53,583 nucleotides of DNA. Source: Faecalibacterium sp. UBA1360 (GTDB lineage: Bacteria > Bacillota > Clostridia > Oscillospirales > Ruminococcaceae). Below, one piece after another: positions 23,797-32,377 of the stretch. Numbering within the stretch: position 1 is the stretch's first letter; each line of letters starts with the position of its first letter. Under the pieces are notes generated by a model. That model saw only the letters and a program-made list of their open reading frames with translations, did not search any database and was not told the origin of the DNA. Position numbers and translations under genes: made by a program. The stretch lies in the NCBI GenBank assembly GCA_002306375.1, contig DBRU01000071.1, positions 1 to 53,583 on the forward strand, read 5' to 3'.

Positions 23797-25544
23797 ACGT
23801 GACCGTCAACGGCAAGGCCGTGGCCGTGCCCGAGCAGACCACCATCCTGGAGGCCGCCAAGGCCGCCGGGGTCGACATCCCGCACCTGTGCTACCTCAAG
23901 GGTCTCAACGAGATCGGCGCCTGCCGCGTCTGCTGCGTGGAGATCGAGGGCGAGCGCAACCTGGTGCCCAGCTGCAACAACCCCGTGTTCGAGGGCATGG
24001 TCATCCGCACCAACACCCCCCGCGTGCGCAGCACCCGCAAGATCAATGTGGAGCTGATCCTGTCCCAGCACGACTGCCACTGCGCCACCTGCCTGCGCAG
24101 CGGCAACTGCCATTTGCAGAACATCGCCAACGACCTGGGCATTCTGGAAAATCCCTATCCCCGCGACCTGGTCACCGGGGCCAGAGCCCAGTGGACCCGG
24201 GAATTCCCCCTGTACCGCGACACCAACAAGTGCATCAAGTGCATGCGCTGCATCCAGGTGTGCGACAAGGTCCAGGGCGTCAACGTGTGGGACCTGTCGG
24301 GCACCGGCAGCCGCACCCGCGTGGACGTGAGCCACAACCGCCGCATCAAAGAGTCGGACTGCGTGCTCTGCGGCCAGTGCATCACCCATTGCCCCACCGG
24401 CGCTTTGCGGGAACGCAGCGACACCGAAAAGGCCTTTGCGGCCATCGCCGACCCCGAGCGCATCACCGTGGTGCAGATCGCCCCCGCCGTGCGCACGGCC
24501 TGGGGCGAGAGCCTGGGCTTTGCGCCCGAAAAGGCCACCGTCAACCGCATGGCCGCCGCCTTGCGGGAACTGGGCTTTGACTATGTGTTCGACACCTCCT
24601 TCTCGGCCGATCTGACCATCATGGAAGAGGGCACCGAGCTGCTGCGCCGCTTCAAGGCCGGCGAGACCGCGTCCCTGCCCATGTTCACCAGCTGCTGCCC
24701 GGGGTGGGTGCGCTATCTCAAGGGCCACTATCCCGACATGACGGGCTGCCTGTCCACAGCCAAGAGTCCCCAGCAGATGTTCGGCGCGGTGGCCAAGAAC
24801 TACTTTGCCAAAAAGCTGGGCGTCAGCCCGGACAAGATCTTCAGCGTGTCCGTCATGCCCTGCGTGGCCAAAAAGGCCGAGTGCGACCTGCCCACCATGC
24901 ACACCGAAGCCGGGCAGGACGTGGACCTGGTGCTGACCACCCGGGAACTGGTGCGCATGCTGCGCGCCGAGCATATTCACCCCGAAGCCCTGACCGAACA
25001 GGCCTTCGACTCGCTGCTGGGCCCCTACAGCGGCGCGGGCGTCATCTTCGGCGCCACCGGCGGCGTGATGGAAGCCGCGCTGCGCACGGCCTATTACCTG
25101 GTCAACGGCCACAATCCCCCGCCCGAAGCCTTCACCGCCGTGCGCGGCGACGCCGAGGGCCGGGAAGGCTGGACCGAAGCCGAGTTCGACCTGGGCGGCG
25201 CCGTGCTGCACGCCGCGGTGGTCAGCGGCCTGGCCAACACCCGCCGCCTGATCGAAGCCGTGCGTGCGGGCCGCGCGCACTATGACTTCGTGGAGGTCAT
25301 GGCCTGCCCGGGCGGCTGCGCGGGCGGCGGCGGGCAGCCCCACAGCCCCAACGACGAGGAACTGGCCGCCGCCCGCGGCCGGGTGCTGTATGCCATCGAC
25401 CGGGGCAGCGCGCTGCGCTTCTCTCACGAGAACCCGGCCATCCAGACGCTCTACCGTGAAGAACTGGGCGAACCCGGCAGCGAAAAAGCCGAGGAATGGC
25501 TGCACACCGACCACTTCGGCTGGTCCATGCCCGGGGCGCGGTAA
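23790..25544 (+). CDS. hydA: [FeFe] hydrogenase, group A
   Basis: 584 residues, cytoplasmic, interconverting protons and H2. Order seen: plant-type [2Fe-2S] domain (about 1-80, CYLKGLNEIGACRVC); His-Cys3 [4Fe-4S] segment (HDCHCATCLRSGNC); two [4Fe-4S] clusters (CIKCMRCIQVC and CVLCGQCITHCP); H-cluster domain with L1 TSCCPGW (C302, C303), L2 MPCVAKKAE (C358) and L3 MACPGGCAGGGGQ (C506, C510); and a C-terminal small-subunit-like helix (NPAIQTLYREELG). All H-cluster cysteines are present. Translation is coupled to the GltD-like gene by a 7-bp overlap. That pairing matches the class described as glutamate-synthase-linked group A2 hydrogenases, whose physiological role is unsettled. Maturases HydEFG are not in the window. 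Confidence 0.96.
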   Translation: MVNVTVNGKAVAVPEQTTILEAAKAAGVDIPHLCYLKGLNEIGACRVCCVEIEGERNLVPSCNNPVFEGMVIRTNTPRVRSTRKINVELILSQHDCHCATCLRSGNCHLQNIANDLGILENPYPRDLVTGARAQWTREFPLYRDTNKCIKCMRCIQVCDKVQGVNVWDLSGTGSRTRVDVSHNRRIKESDCVLCGQCITHCPTGALRERSDTEKAFAAIADPERITVVQIAPAVRTAWGESLGFAPEKATVNRMAAALRELGFDYVFDTSFSADLTIMEEGTELLRRFKAGETASLPMFTSCCPGWVRYLKGHYPDMTGCLSTAKSPQQMFGAVAKNYFAKKLGVSPDKIFSVSVMPCVAKKAECDLPTMHTEAGQDVDLVLTTRELVRMLRAEHIHPEALTEQAFDSLLGPYSGAGVIFGATGGVMEAALRTAYYLVNGHNPPPEAFTAVRGDAEGREGWTEAEFDLGGAVLHAAVVSGLANTRRLIEAVRAGRAHYDFVEVMACPGGCAGGGGQPHSPNDEELAAARGRVLYAIDRGSALRFSHENPAIQTLYREELGEPGSEKAEEWLHTDHFGWSMPGAR

Positions 25545-25611
25545 AGGGGGGCGTCTTGCCCTGGCTTCGGCCGTACCTTCTTAAAATATATCCAGCAGAC
25601 AAAGTGCCGTC

Positions 25612-25646
25612 ATTGCCCGGCGGGAGTGCTCCCGCCGGGCAATTTT
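25612..25646 (+). terminator. Terminator of the hydrogenase operon
   Basis: 14-bp perfect stem (TTGCCCGGCGGGAG with its complement) followed by TTTT. Confidence 0.82.
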
Positions 25647-25673
25647 CACAATCGAGAGGATGATTTTCACAAT
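25642..25673. repeat. Direct repeat ATTTTCACAAT upstream of the opp promoter
   Basis: Two identical 11-bp copies (25642-25652 and 25663-25673) lie 21 bp apart, two helical turns, about 30 bp upstream of the -35 at 25702. The second copy continues as TTCACAATTTG, which also occurs at 2321-2331. Likely a protein binding site. Confidence 0.5.
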
Positions 25674-25701
25674 TTGGAACGTGACAGGTACGGCCTTTGC
25701 G

Positions 25702-25730
25702 TTGACATTTTTACAATTTTGTGATATTTT
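25702..25730 (+). promoter_or_regulatory. Promoter upstream of the opp operon
   Basis: Perfect TTGACA (25702-25707), 17-bp spacer and TATTTT (25725-25730). An intrinsic terminator begins about 14 nt after the expected start site. Confidence 0.7.
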
Positions 25731-25750
25731 ATTTAAGATTCCTTTGCTCA

Positions 25751-25789
25751 AACGACGGCGTTTGATCAAACGCTGTCGTTCCTTTTTTT
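25751..25789 (+). terminator. Terminator hairpin in the opp leader (candidate attenuator)
   Basis: AACGAC-G-GCGTTT / AAACGC-T-GTCGTT around GATC, followed by seven T. Placed just after the promoter at 25702 and 160 bp before oppB. Confidence 0.75.
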
Positions 25790-25950
25790 GCAATGGGGTG
25801 TCCGCCAAACAAGCACAATCGTGTTCCTGGCCGTCACCCCGTGCGCGACGGGGAACACAGCGGAGGAACCGGGCGGCGGCCCGGCCAAAATACGCGGCCA
25901 GCGAGGGTCCCCGACAGGGCCCCGTCCAAAAATGAGGAGAGTGAACGAAC
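25790..25950 (+). other. Structured, gene-free part of the opp leader
   Basis: No ORF with a ribosome binding site. Nested complementarity: GTGTTCC (about 25828) with GGAACAC (about 25854), enclosing CCCCGT-GCGCG-ACGGGG (about 25843-25859). It ends in GAGGAG about 11 nt before the GTG of oppB. I do not recognise a known riboswitch class. Confidence 0.4.
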
Positions 25951-26862
25951 GTGACCCGATATGTCGTAAAACGTGTGTTGCTGGCGATCGTGACGGTGCT
26001 GGTCATCAGCCTGATCACATTCTTTGCCATGAACGCCATCCCCGGCGGCCCCTTCAACAAAGAAAAGGCCACCAGCCCCCAGGTCAAGGCTGTACTGGAA
26101 GCGCGCTATAACCTGGACAAGCCCGTTGGCGAGCAGTATGTGCTGTATATGGCCAACATCCTGCAAGGCGAATGGGGCGTTTCGCTCAAGACCGGGCGCG
26201 ACATCGCCGATACCCTGACCAGCCGCTTCGCCGTGTCGGCTCAGCTGGGCCTCAAGGCCGCGGCGGTGGCCATCGTGTTCGGCCTGGTGCTGGGCAGCAT
26301 CGCGGCGCTCAACCGCAACAAGCTGCCCGACCGGTTCATCATCTTTTTCACCACGCTGTTCACCGGCGTGCCCAGCTTTGTTCTGGCCACGCTGCTCTTG
26401 CTGGTGTTTTGTATGCAGCTCAACCTGTTCCCGGTATGGAGCGCCGAAAGCCCCAACTATGTGCTGCCGGTGATCTCGCTGTCCTTGTATCCGATGGCCT
26501 ATATCACCCGTCTGACCAAGACCAGCATGCTGGACGCTTTGAGCCAGGACTATGTGCGTACCGCCCGGGCCAAGGGCGTTCCCCAGACCCGGGTCATCTT
26601 CAAGCATGCCCTGCGCAATGCCCTGATCCCGGTGGTGACCTATGTGGGCCCCATGGTCGCGTACATCCTCACCGGTTCCATGGTCGTTGAAAGCATCTTC
26701 ACCATCGGCGGTCTGGGCACCCAGTTCGTGACCAGCATCACCAACAACGACTACCCCATGATCATGGCCACCACCCTGTTCCTGGGCATCCTGATGGTCA
26801 CGGCCAACCTGATCACCGACCTGGTGTACAAAATGATCGATCCGCGTATCGAACTGGAGTAA
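25951..26862 (+). CDS. oppB: Oligopeptide ABC transporter permease OppB
   Basis: Membrane permease of 303 residues, half of the translocation channel of the peptide importer. It begins with the MTRYVVKRVLLAIVTVLVIS helix typical of OppB/DppB, followed by PGGPFN and about six helices. The cytoplasmic coupling helix motif is seen in YVRTARAKGVPQTRVIFKHALRNALIPV. The start is GTG 25951; the GAGGAG upstream is a little far (about 11 nt). First gene of oppBCDF; next is oppC, 15 bp away. The cognate binding protein is encoded at 30322. Confidence 0.94.
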   Translation: MTRYVVKRVLLAIVTVLVISLITFFAMNAIPGGPFNKEKATSPQVKAVLEARYNLDKPVGEQYVLYMANILQGEWGVSLKTGRDIADTLTSRFAVSAQLGLKAAAVAIVFGLVLGSIAALNRNKLPDRFIIFFTTLFTGVPSFVLATLLLLVFCMQLNLFPVWSAESPNYVLPVISLSLYPMAYITRLTKTSMLDALSQDYVRTARAKGVPQTRVIFKHALRNALIPVVTYVGPMVAYILTGSMVVESIFTIGGLGTQFVTSITNNDYPMIMATTLFLGILMVTANLITDLVYKMIDPRIELE

Positions 26863-26877
26863 GAAGGAGGAGAGAAC

Positions 26878-27975
26878 ATGAGCTACGCAGAAAACGGAAT
26901 GCCCGAAAAGAACCCTCTTTCGGCCCAGATCGACCTTTCCAAGTTCAGCACGGCGGACTTTGAGCCCGCCACCGACGAAGAAAAGCGCCAGCAGGAGGTC
27001 ATGGGCGAAAGCGTGACCTTCTTCAAGGACGGCTGCCGCCGCCTGATGAAAAACAAGCTGGCCGTGGGCAGCATCATCGTGCTGGTGCTGTTGCTGGTGT
27101 CCATCATTGTGATCCCTGCCTTTGTGCCTTACAGCTATTCCGAGATCATCACCGTGGACGGTCGCCGGGACAAGACTGCCACCAACCTGGCCCCGTTTGA
27201 ATGGTCTGACCTTGAAAAGAGCTATATGGAACAGACCGGCGAACAGCTGTTCCCCCACATCATGGGCACCGACAGCCTGGGCCGTGACTACTTCATCCGT
27301 GTGATCTACGGCACCCGCGTTTCGCTGTCCGTGGGTCTGGTGGCCTCCATCATGGTGCTGATCATCGGCCTGCTGTACGGTTCCATTTCGGGCTGGTGCG
27401 GCGGCACGGTGGACATCATCATGATGCGCATCGTGGACATCATTTACAGTCTGCCGGATACCCTGATGATCATTCTGCTTTCGGTGGTCTTGAACGAGAC
27501 GCTCAAACCCGTCATCGAGGGCATTCCCGCCCTGAAATCCCTGGGCACCAACATGATCGCCCTGTTCCTGGTGTTCGGTCTTTTGTACTGGGTGGGCATG
27601 GCCCGCCTGGTCCGCGGCCAGATCCTGACCATCAAGCAGAACGAGTACGTTCTGGCCGCCCGCACCATCGGCACGCCCAGCGGACGCATTCTGCGCAAGC
27701 ACATTTTGCCCAACTGCCTGTCGGTCATCATCATCTCGGTGGCCTTGCAGATCCCCTCGGCCATCTTTACCGAGAGTTACCTCTCCTTCATGGGCATCGG
27801 CGTGAAGGTCCCCATGCCTTCGCTGGGTTCCCTGGCCAACGAAGCCCGTGCCGGCATCAACAGCTACCCGCTCAAACTTGTGTTCCCGTCGCTGATCATC
27901 TGCCTGATCGTGCTGGCGTTCAACCTGCTGGGCGACGGCCTGCGGGATGCCTTCGACCCCAAACTGAAGCGCTGA
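26878..27975 (+). CDS. oppC: Oligopeptide ABC transporter permease OppC
   Basis: 365 residues. A long cytoplasmic N-terminus (about 60 residues) precedes the first helix. An extracellular loop carries HIMGTDSLGRDYF, the hallmark of OppC/DppC subunits (GTD-LGRD). The coupling motif EYVLAARTIGTPSGRILRKHILPN is followed by AIFTESYLSFMGIG and a C-terminal LLGDGLRDAFDPKLKR, a standard ending. ATG follows AGGAGGAG. Pairs with OppB in the membrane. Slightly longer than average because of the N-terminal extension. Confidence 0.95.
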   Translation: MSYAENGMPEKNPLSAQIDLSKFSTADFEPATDEEKRQQEVMGESVTFFKDGCRRLMKNKLAVGSIIVLVLLLVSIIVIPAFVPYSYSEIITVDGRRDKTATNLAPFEWSDLEKSYMEQTGEQLFPHIMGTDSLGRDYFIRVIYGTRVSLSVGLVASIMVLIIGLLYGSISGWCGGTVDIIMMRIVDIIYSLPDTLMIILLSVVLNETLKPVIEGIPALKSLGTNMIALFLVFGLLYWVGMARLVRGQILTIKQNEYVLAARTIGTPSGRILRKHILPNCLSVIIISVALQIPSAIFTESYLSFMGIGVKVPMPSLGSLANEARAGINSYPLKLVFPSLIICLIVLAFNLLGDGLRDAFDPKLKR

Positions 27976-27991
27976 GGAGGGGCATACTAGA

Positions 27992-29005
27992 ATGAGTGAA
28001 GTGAAAACCGGCAACAAGCCGCAGTACGTGCTGGAAGTCAAGGACCTGCACACCACCTTCTCCACCGACAAGGGCGCCAAGGTCAACGCCGTCAACGGCG
28101 TGTCCTTCTCCCTGGAGCCCGGCAAGATCCTGGGCATCGTGGGCGAATCCGGCTCCGGCAAATCTGTTACCGCCTATTCCATCATGGACATTCTGGCCGA
28201 CAACGGCGGCATCACCGGCGGCCAGATCCTGTATAAGGGCGAAGACATCACCCAGTGGGACGAAAAGAAGATGCAGTCTTTCCGCGGCAAATGCTGCTCC
28301 ATCATCTTCCAGGACCCCATGACCAGCCTGAACCCTGTGTTCACCATCGGCAACCAGCTGATGGAAGCGATTTTGCTGCACACCGACCGCAACAAGGCCC
28401 AGGCAAAAGCCCGCGCCATCGAAATGCTGGAACTGGTGGGCATCAATGAGCCCGAAAAGCGCATCAAGCAGTACCCTTATGAGCTGTCCGGCGGTATGCG
28501 CCAGCGCGTCATGATCGCCATGGCCCTGGCCTGCGAGCCCGATATCCTCATCGCCGACGAGCCCACCACGGCTCTGGACGTGACCATCCAGGCCCAGATC
28601 CTGGAACTCATGCAGGACCTGCAAAAGAAGATGGGCATGGCCATCATCATGGTCACCCATGACCTGGGCGTCATCGCCTCCATGTGCGACGAGATCATCG
28701 TCATGTACGGCGGCCGTGTGTGCGAGCGCGGCACCGCCGACGCCATCTTCTACCATCCCGCTCACGAATACACCAAGGGCCTTCTGCGCTCGATCCCCTC
28801 GGGCTCCAACATGAAGGAGCGGCTGATCCCCATCGGCGGCACCCCCATCAACATGCTGGACCTGCCGGCGGGCTGCGCGTTCTGCCCCCGGTGCGACGCC
28901 GCCATGAAGATCTGCCTGCGGGAACAGCCGCCTGAATTGTGGGTGGGCGAAGATCACCTGGCGTCCTGCTGGTGCAACGTCAAATCCGCCAAGGAGGGCA
29001 AGTAA
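27992..29005 (+). CDS. oppD: Oligopeptide ABC transporter ATP-binding protein OppD
   Basis: 337 residues, cytoplasmic ATPase. Walker A GESGSGKS, Q-loop FQDPMTSLNPVF, signature LSGGMRQR, Walker B LIADEPTTALD and H-loop VTHDLG are all intact. The C-terminal extension with CAFCPRCDAAMKIC is the Opp/Dpp-type cysteine-rich oligopeptide-transporter domain, which may hold an iron-sulfur cluster. Starts 16 bp after oppC with GAGGAGGGG. Forms the heterodimeric motor with OppF. Confidence 0.96.
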   Translation: MSEVKTGNKPQYVLEVKDLHTTFSTDKGAKVNAVNGVSFSLEPGKILGIVGESGSGKSVTAYSIMDILADNGGITGGQILYKGEDITQWDEKKMQSFRGKCCSIIFQDPMTSLNPVFTIGNQLMEAILLHTDRNKAQAKARAIEMLELVGINEPEKRIKQYPYELSGGMRQRVMIAMALACEPDILIADEPTTALDVTIQAQILELMQDLQKKMGMAIIMVTHDLGVIASMCDEIIVMYGGRVCERGTADAIFYHPAHEYTKGLLRSIPSGSNMKERLIPIGGTPINMLDLPAGCAFCPRCDAAMKICLREQPPELWVGEDHLASCWCNVKSAKEGK

Positions 29006-29007
29006 AG

Positions 29008-30051
29008 ATGGCAAACAGCGAATATCTTTTGCAGGTCGAGCACCTGAAGGAATATTTCCCCGTGCGCGCGGGTTTTGGCAAGACCATCCAGCTCAAGGCG
29101 GTGGACGATGTTTCCTTCGCGATCCGCCCCGGCGAGACTCTGGGCCTGGTGGGCGAATCCGGCTGCGGCAAGACCACCGTGGGCCGCACGCTTTTGCAGC
29201 TGTACAAGCCCACCGGCGGCCGCGTGGTCTTTGACGGCCAGGTGGTGTACGACAGCGGCGAACAGTACGACGAAAACGGCCAGCTCAAGGTGGATGCCAA
29301 CGGCAAGCCGGTGCTGGGCAAGAAAGTCCAGGTGGACATGATGCCCCTGCGCAAGCAGATGCAGATGGTGTTCCAGGACCCCTATTCTTCCCTGAACCCC
29401 CGCATGACCGTCGAGGATATCATCGGCGAGCCTCTGGACGTGCACAAGCTGTGCAAGACTCCCAAAGAGCGCCGCGAGCGCGTCATGGAGCTCATGGAAC
29501 TGGTCGGCCTGAACGCCGAGCACGCCATGCGCTACCCCCACGAATTTTCCGGCGGCCAGCGTCAGCGCATCGGCATCGCCCGCGCGCTGGCGGTCAACCC
29601 CAAATTCATCGTCTGCGACGAGCCTGTCTCGGCGCTGGACGTGTCCATCCAGGCCCAGGTCGTCAACATGTTTGAAGACCTGCAAGAAAAACTGGGCGTG
29701 GCTTATTTGTTCATCGCCCATGACCTGCTGGTCGTGCACCACATCAGCGACCGCATCGCGGTCATGTACCTGGGCAAAATGATGGAGATGGCGGACGCCG
29801 ACGAACTCAACGACAACCCCATCCATCCCTACACCCAGAGCCTTTTGTCCGCTGTGCCGGTGCCCGATCCGCGCACCGCCCGCGCGGCCAAGCGCATTGT
29901 GCTGGAAGGCGACGTGCCCAGCCCGCTGCACATGCCCAGCGGCTGCCCCTTCCGTACCCGCTGCCGCTACGCCACCGAGCAGTGCGCCAAGGCCATGCCC
30001 CCCTTCACCGACCGGGGCAACGGCCATTACGTGGCTTGCTGGAACAAGTGA
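29008..30051 (+). CDS. oppF: Oligopeptide ABC transporter ATP-binding protein OppF
   Basis: 347 residues. Walker A GESGCGKTT, Q-loop FQDPYSSLNPR, signature FSGGQRQR, Walker B VCDEPVSALDVS and H-loop IAHDL are present, with a C-terminal CPFRTRCRYATEQC motif. Between Walker A and the Q-loop, at about residues 78-108, there is an insertion of about 25 hydrophilic residues (QYDENGQLKVDANGKPV) not found in classical OppF. ATG 29008 lies only 2 bp after the oppD stop, with AAGGAGGG overlapping the end of oppD, so translation is coupled. Confidence 0.95.
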   Translation: MANSEYLLQVEHLKEYFPVRAGFGKTIQLKAVDDVSFAIRPGETLGLVGESGCGKTTVGRTLLQLYKPTGGRVVFDGQVVYDSGEQYDENGQLKVDANGKPVLGKKVQVDMMPLRKQMQMVFQDPYSSLNPRMTVEDIIGEPLDVHKLCKTPKERRERVMELMELVGLNAEHAMRYPHEFSGGQRQRIGIARALAVNPKFIVCDEPVSALDVSIQAQVVNMFEDLQEKLGVAYLFIAHDLLVVHHISDRIAVMYLGKMMEMADADELNDNPIHPYTQSLLSAVPVPDPRTARAAKRIVLEGDVPSPLHMPSGCPFRTRCRYATEQCAKAMPPFTDRGNGHYVACWNK

Positions 30052-30056
30052 TCCAA

Positions 30057-30105
30057 AGCCCCGTAACCGGGGCTGCCTTTGCGCGCTGCGCCCATGGCGC
30101 GCAAA
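30057..30105 (+). other. Two hairpins between oppF and oppA
   Basis: AGCCCCG/CGGGGCT (30057-30074) and the perfect 9-bp TTTGCGCGC/GCGCGCAAA (30078-30105). Neither has a strong T-run. They may stabilise transcript ends or reduce read-through into oppA. Confidence 0.4.
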
Positions 30106-30206
30106 AGTCACCGACAAACTGCACAACCGGCCGGCCTTGGCTCCGGCCTAGTTTTGCCGTTTGGCCCAAAAATGGTGACTGAAAGGCAACAGCTTGTCCG
30201 TCGGCA

Positions 30207-30235
30207 TTGCAAAGCCGGGGACCAGCCCGTATAAT
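30207..30235 (+). promoter_or_regulatory. Separate promoter of oppA
   Basis: TTGCAA (30207-30212), 17-bp spacer, perfect TATAAT (30230-30235), about 85 bp before the oppA start. It allows the binding protein to be made in excess over the permease. Confidence 0.8.
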
Positions 30236-30321
30236 GGGCGATGTATCAGGGAACACCTGTTTGTTTGCGGCCAGGAGCCGCAGGGGATGGGTTTCTGATA
30301 GAATACTAGGAGGATAGAACA

Positions 30322-32238
30322 ATGAAAAAGCTCATGGCATCTGCTCTCGCTGCCGCCATGGTCGTCAGCCTGGCTGCCTGTGGCAACACCGCCTCGGGCA
30401 GCACTTCCGGCTCCACGGCTTCCACGGCAGAGACCGCGACCGGCGACGCTGTCGCTGCCAGCGACACCAGCACGCTGTACATCAACCTGGCTTCCGAGCC
30501 TGACCGCCTGGACCCGCACCTCAACTCCACCGTTGACGGCGCCGTTCTGGCTGTCAACAGCTTCGTGGGCCTGCTGACCTACGACGAGGACGGCCAGCTG
30601 GCCCCCGGCGTGGCTGAAAGCTACGACGTGTCCGAGGACGGCATGACCTACACCTTCCACCTGCGCCAGAGCAAGTGGAGCGACGGCACCGATCTGACCG
30701 CGAAGGATTTCGTGTACAGCTGGAACCGCGCCGCCAACCCCATGACCGCTTCCGATTACAGCTACCTGTACGACGGTCTGATCGCCAAGAACGAGGCCGC
30801 CAACGAGATGGTCGCCAACCCCGAGTATGACGCCGAGGCTGCCGCCGCTGCCGCCGAGGCCGGCGAAGAGTACTCCACCCCCGCTGAGATCTACACCGAG
30901 GCCGCTCTGGCTGCTCAGGCTGCCAACGACATCCTGGTGGGCGTCGAGGCTACCGACGACTACACCCTGACCGTTCAGCTGGTCAGCCCCTGCCCCTACT
31001 TCCTGAGCCTGTGCGCTTTCCCCACCTTCTACCCCGTGCCGCAGGCTGCCGTTGAGGCCGCCGATCCCGACGGCACCAACCCCGGCGCCTGGGCGCTGGA
31101 GGCCGGTTTTGTCTCCAATGGTCCCTACACCTGCACTGCCTGGAACCATGACGAGAGCATGACCTACACCAAGAACCCCAACTACTACGATGCCGACAGC
31201 GTCAACATCGAGACTCTGTCCTTCATGCTGAGCGCTGACGATACCGCTATCTACAACGCTTACATGGCCGGCAACCTGGACTTCATCGACACCATCCCCA
31301 ACGAGCAGGTGCCCAAGCACAACGGCACTGACCCCGAGTTCCACATCGCCGCCAACATCGGCACCTACTATGTGGGCTTCAACGTCAACTCCACCCTGTT
31401 CGCCGGCAAGACCCCTGAGCAGGCCAACGCCATGCGTGAGGCCATCAACCTGCTGATCGACCGCGAGTACATCGTGGATACCATCGGTCAGACCGGTCAG
31501 GAACTGGCCAACACCTTCGTGCCCGCCGGCATGAGCGACTCCAACGGCGCCGAGTTCCGCCAGAACACCGACAGCTACACCTACCCCGACGAGGAGGCCG
31601 TGGGCTACTACGATCCCTCCTATGACGCTTACGAAGAGAACCTGGCCAAGGCCATCGAACTGCTGGAGAGCGCCGGCTATGAGTTCGATGAAAATGGCAT
31701 GCTGAGCTCTGCTACCCCGTTGTCCTTCACCTACCTGACCAACGAAGGCGCCGGCAACGAAGCCATCGGCGCTGCCATCCAGCAGGATATGGCCGCTGTC
31801 GGCATCGAGGTGGAGATCGCCACCCAGACCTGGAGCGTCTTCCTGAACGAGCGCAAGGCCGGCAACTACGACGTCTGCCGTCAGGGCTGGCTGGCTGACT
31901 TCGACGATCCCATCAACATGCTGGAGATGTGGACCACCGAGTCCGGCAACAACGACGCTCAGCTGGGCCGCACCGACAAGACCGGTTCCGTGCCTTCCTA
32001 CGCTCCCCAGAACTGGGCCGAGTACGATCAGCTCATCGCTGACATCAAGGCTGAGACCGATCTGACTGCCCGCGTTGCTCTGATGCACCAGGCTGAGGAC
32101 ATGCTCATGGAGACCTGGTCCGTTGTGCCTCTGTACTACTACAACGACCCCTACATGCAGAAGTCCAATGTCGACGGCATCTACACCAACGCCTTCGGCT
32201 ACAAGTACTTCCATCACGCCACCAAGACCGCTGCCTGA
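30322..32238 (+). CDS. oppA: Oligopeptide-binding lipoprotein OppA (SBP family 5)
   Basis: 638 residues, lipid-anchored outside the membrane to capture peptides for OppBCDF. The signal peptide ends in the lipobox LAAC (cysteine about residue 20), followed by a Ser/Thr/Ala spacer. Family features are SEPDRLDPHLNSTVDGA, LAPGVAESYDVSEDGMTYTFHLR, WSDGTDLTAKDFVYSWNR and the SNGPYTCTAW-type core segment. An Ala-rich stretch at about 168-200 is inserted in one lobe. Codon choice differs from neighbours (more GCT, ACC, GAC), as expected of a highly expressed gene. ATG follows AGGAGG. It has its own promoter, and a strong terminator follows. Confidence 0.95.
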   Translation: MKKLMASALAAAMVVSLAACGNTASGSTSGSTASTAETATGDAVAASDTSTLYINLASEPDRLDPHLNSTVDGAVLAVNSFVGLLTYDEDGQLAPGVAESYDVSEDGMTYTFHLRQSKWSDGTDLTAKDFVYSWNRAANPMTASDYSYLYDGLIAKNEAANEMVANPEYDAEAAAAAAEAGEEYSTPAEIYTEAALAAQAANDILVGVEATDDYTLTVQLVSPCPYFLSLCAFPTFYPVPQAAVEAADPDGTNPGAWALEAGFVSNGPYTCTAWNHDESMTYTKNPNYYDADSVNIETLSFMLSADDTAIYNAYMAGNLDFIDTIPNEQVPKHNGTDPEFHIAANIGTYYVGFNVNSTLFAGKTPEQANAMREAINLLIDREYIVDTIGQTGQELANTFVPAGMSDSNGAEFRQNTDSYTYPDEEAVGYYDPSYDAYEENLAKAIELLESAGYEFDENGMLSSATPLSFTYLTNEGAGNEAIGAAIQQDMAAVGIEVEIATQTWSVFLNERKAGNYDVCRQGWLADFDDPINMLEMWTTESGNNDAQLGRTDKTGSVPSYAPQNWAEYDQLIADIKAETDLTARVALMHQAEDMLMETWSVVPLYYYNDPYMQKSNVDGIYTNAFGYKYFHHATKTAA

Positions 32239-32276
32239 TCTGAGGGCATCGTCTTGCGCGGCCTGAACCGCAACTG

Positions 32277-32315
32277 AAAACCGCCCCTCTGCCGCAAGGC
32301 AGGGGGGCGGTTTTT
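32277..32315 (+). terminator. Terminator of oppA
   Basis: AAAACCGCCCC...CTGCC / GGCAG...GGGGCGGTTTT with loop GCAA and five T. Confidence 0.9.
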
Positions 32316-32334
32316 GTATGTGACATTGTGCAAG

Positions 32335-32371
32335 AAAAAAGGCAAAGCCGGCCCCGAAACCCGGGCGGGGC
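32335..32371 (-). terminator. Probable terminator of the HAD gene
   Basis: Minus strand: GCCCCG (32371-32366) / CGGGGC (32356-32351), then a T-rich tail ending in six T (32340-32335). The tail is about ten bases from the stem, so efficiency is uncertain. Confidence 0.5.
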
Positions 32372-32377
32372 AGAACC

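Noticed and set aside
25834..28161. Minus-strand frame of 775 codons opposite oppB, oppC and part of oppD
   Set aside because: His/Gln/Gly-rich shadow of three real genes; no ribosome binding site and no domain.
30148..32217. Minus-strand frame of 689 codons opposite oppA
   Set aside because: Gly/Val-rich antisense shadow; oppA has lipobox and family motifs.
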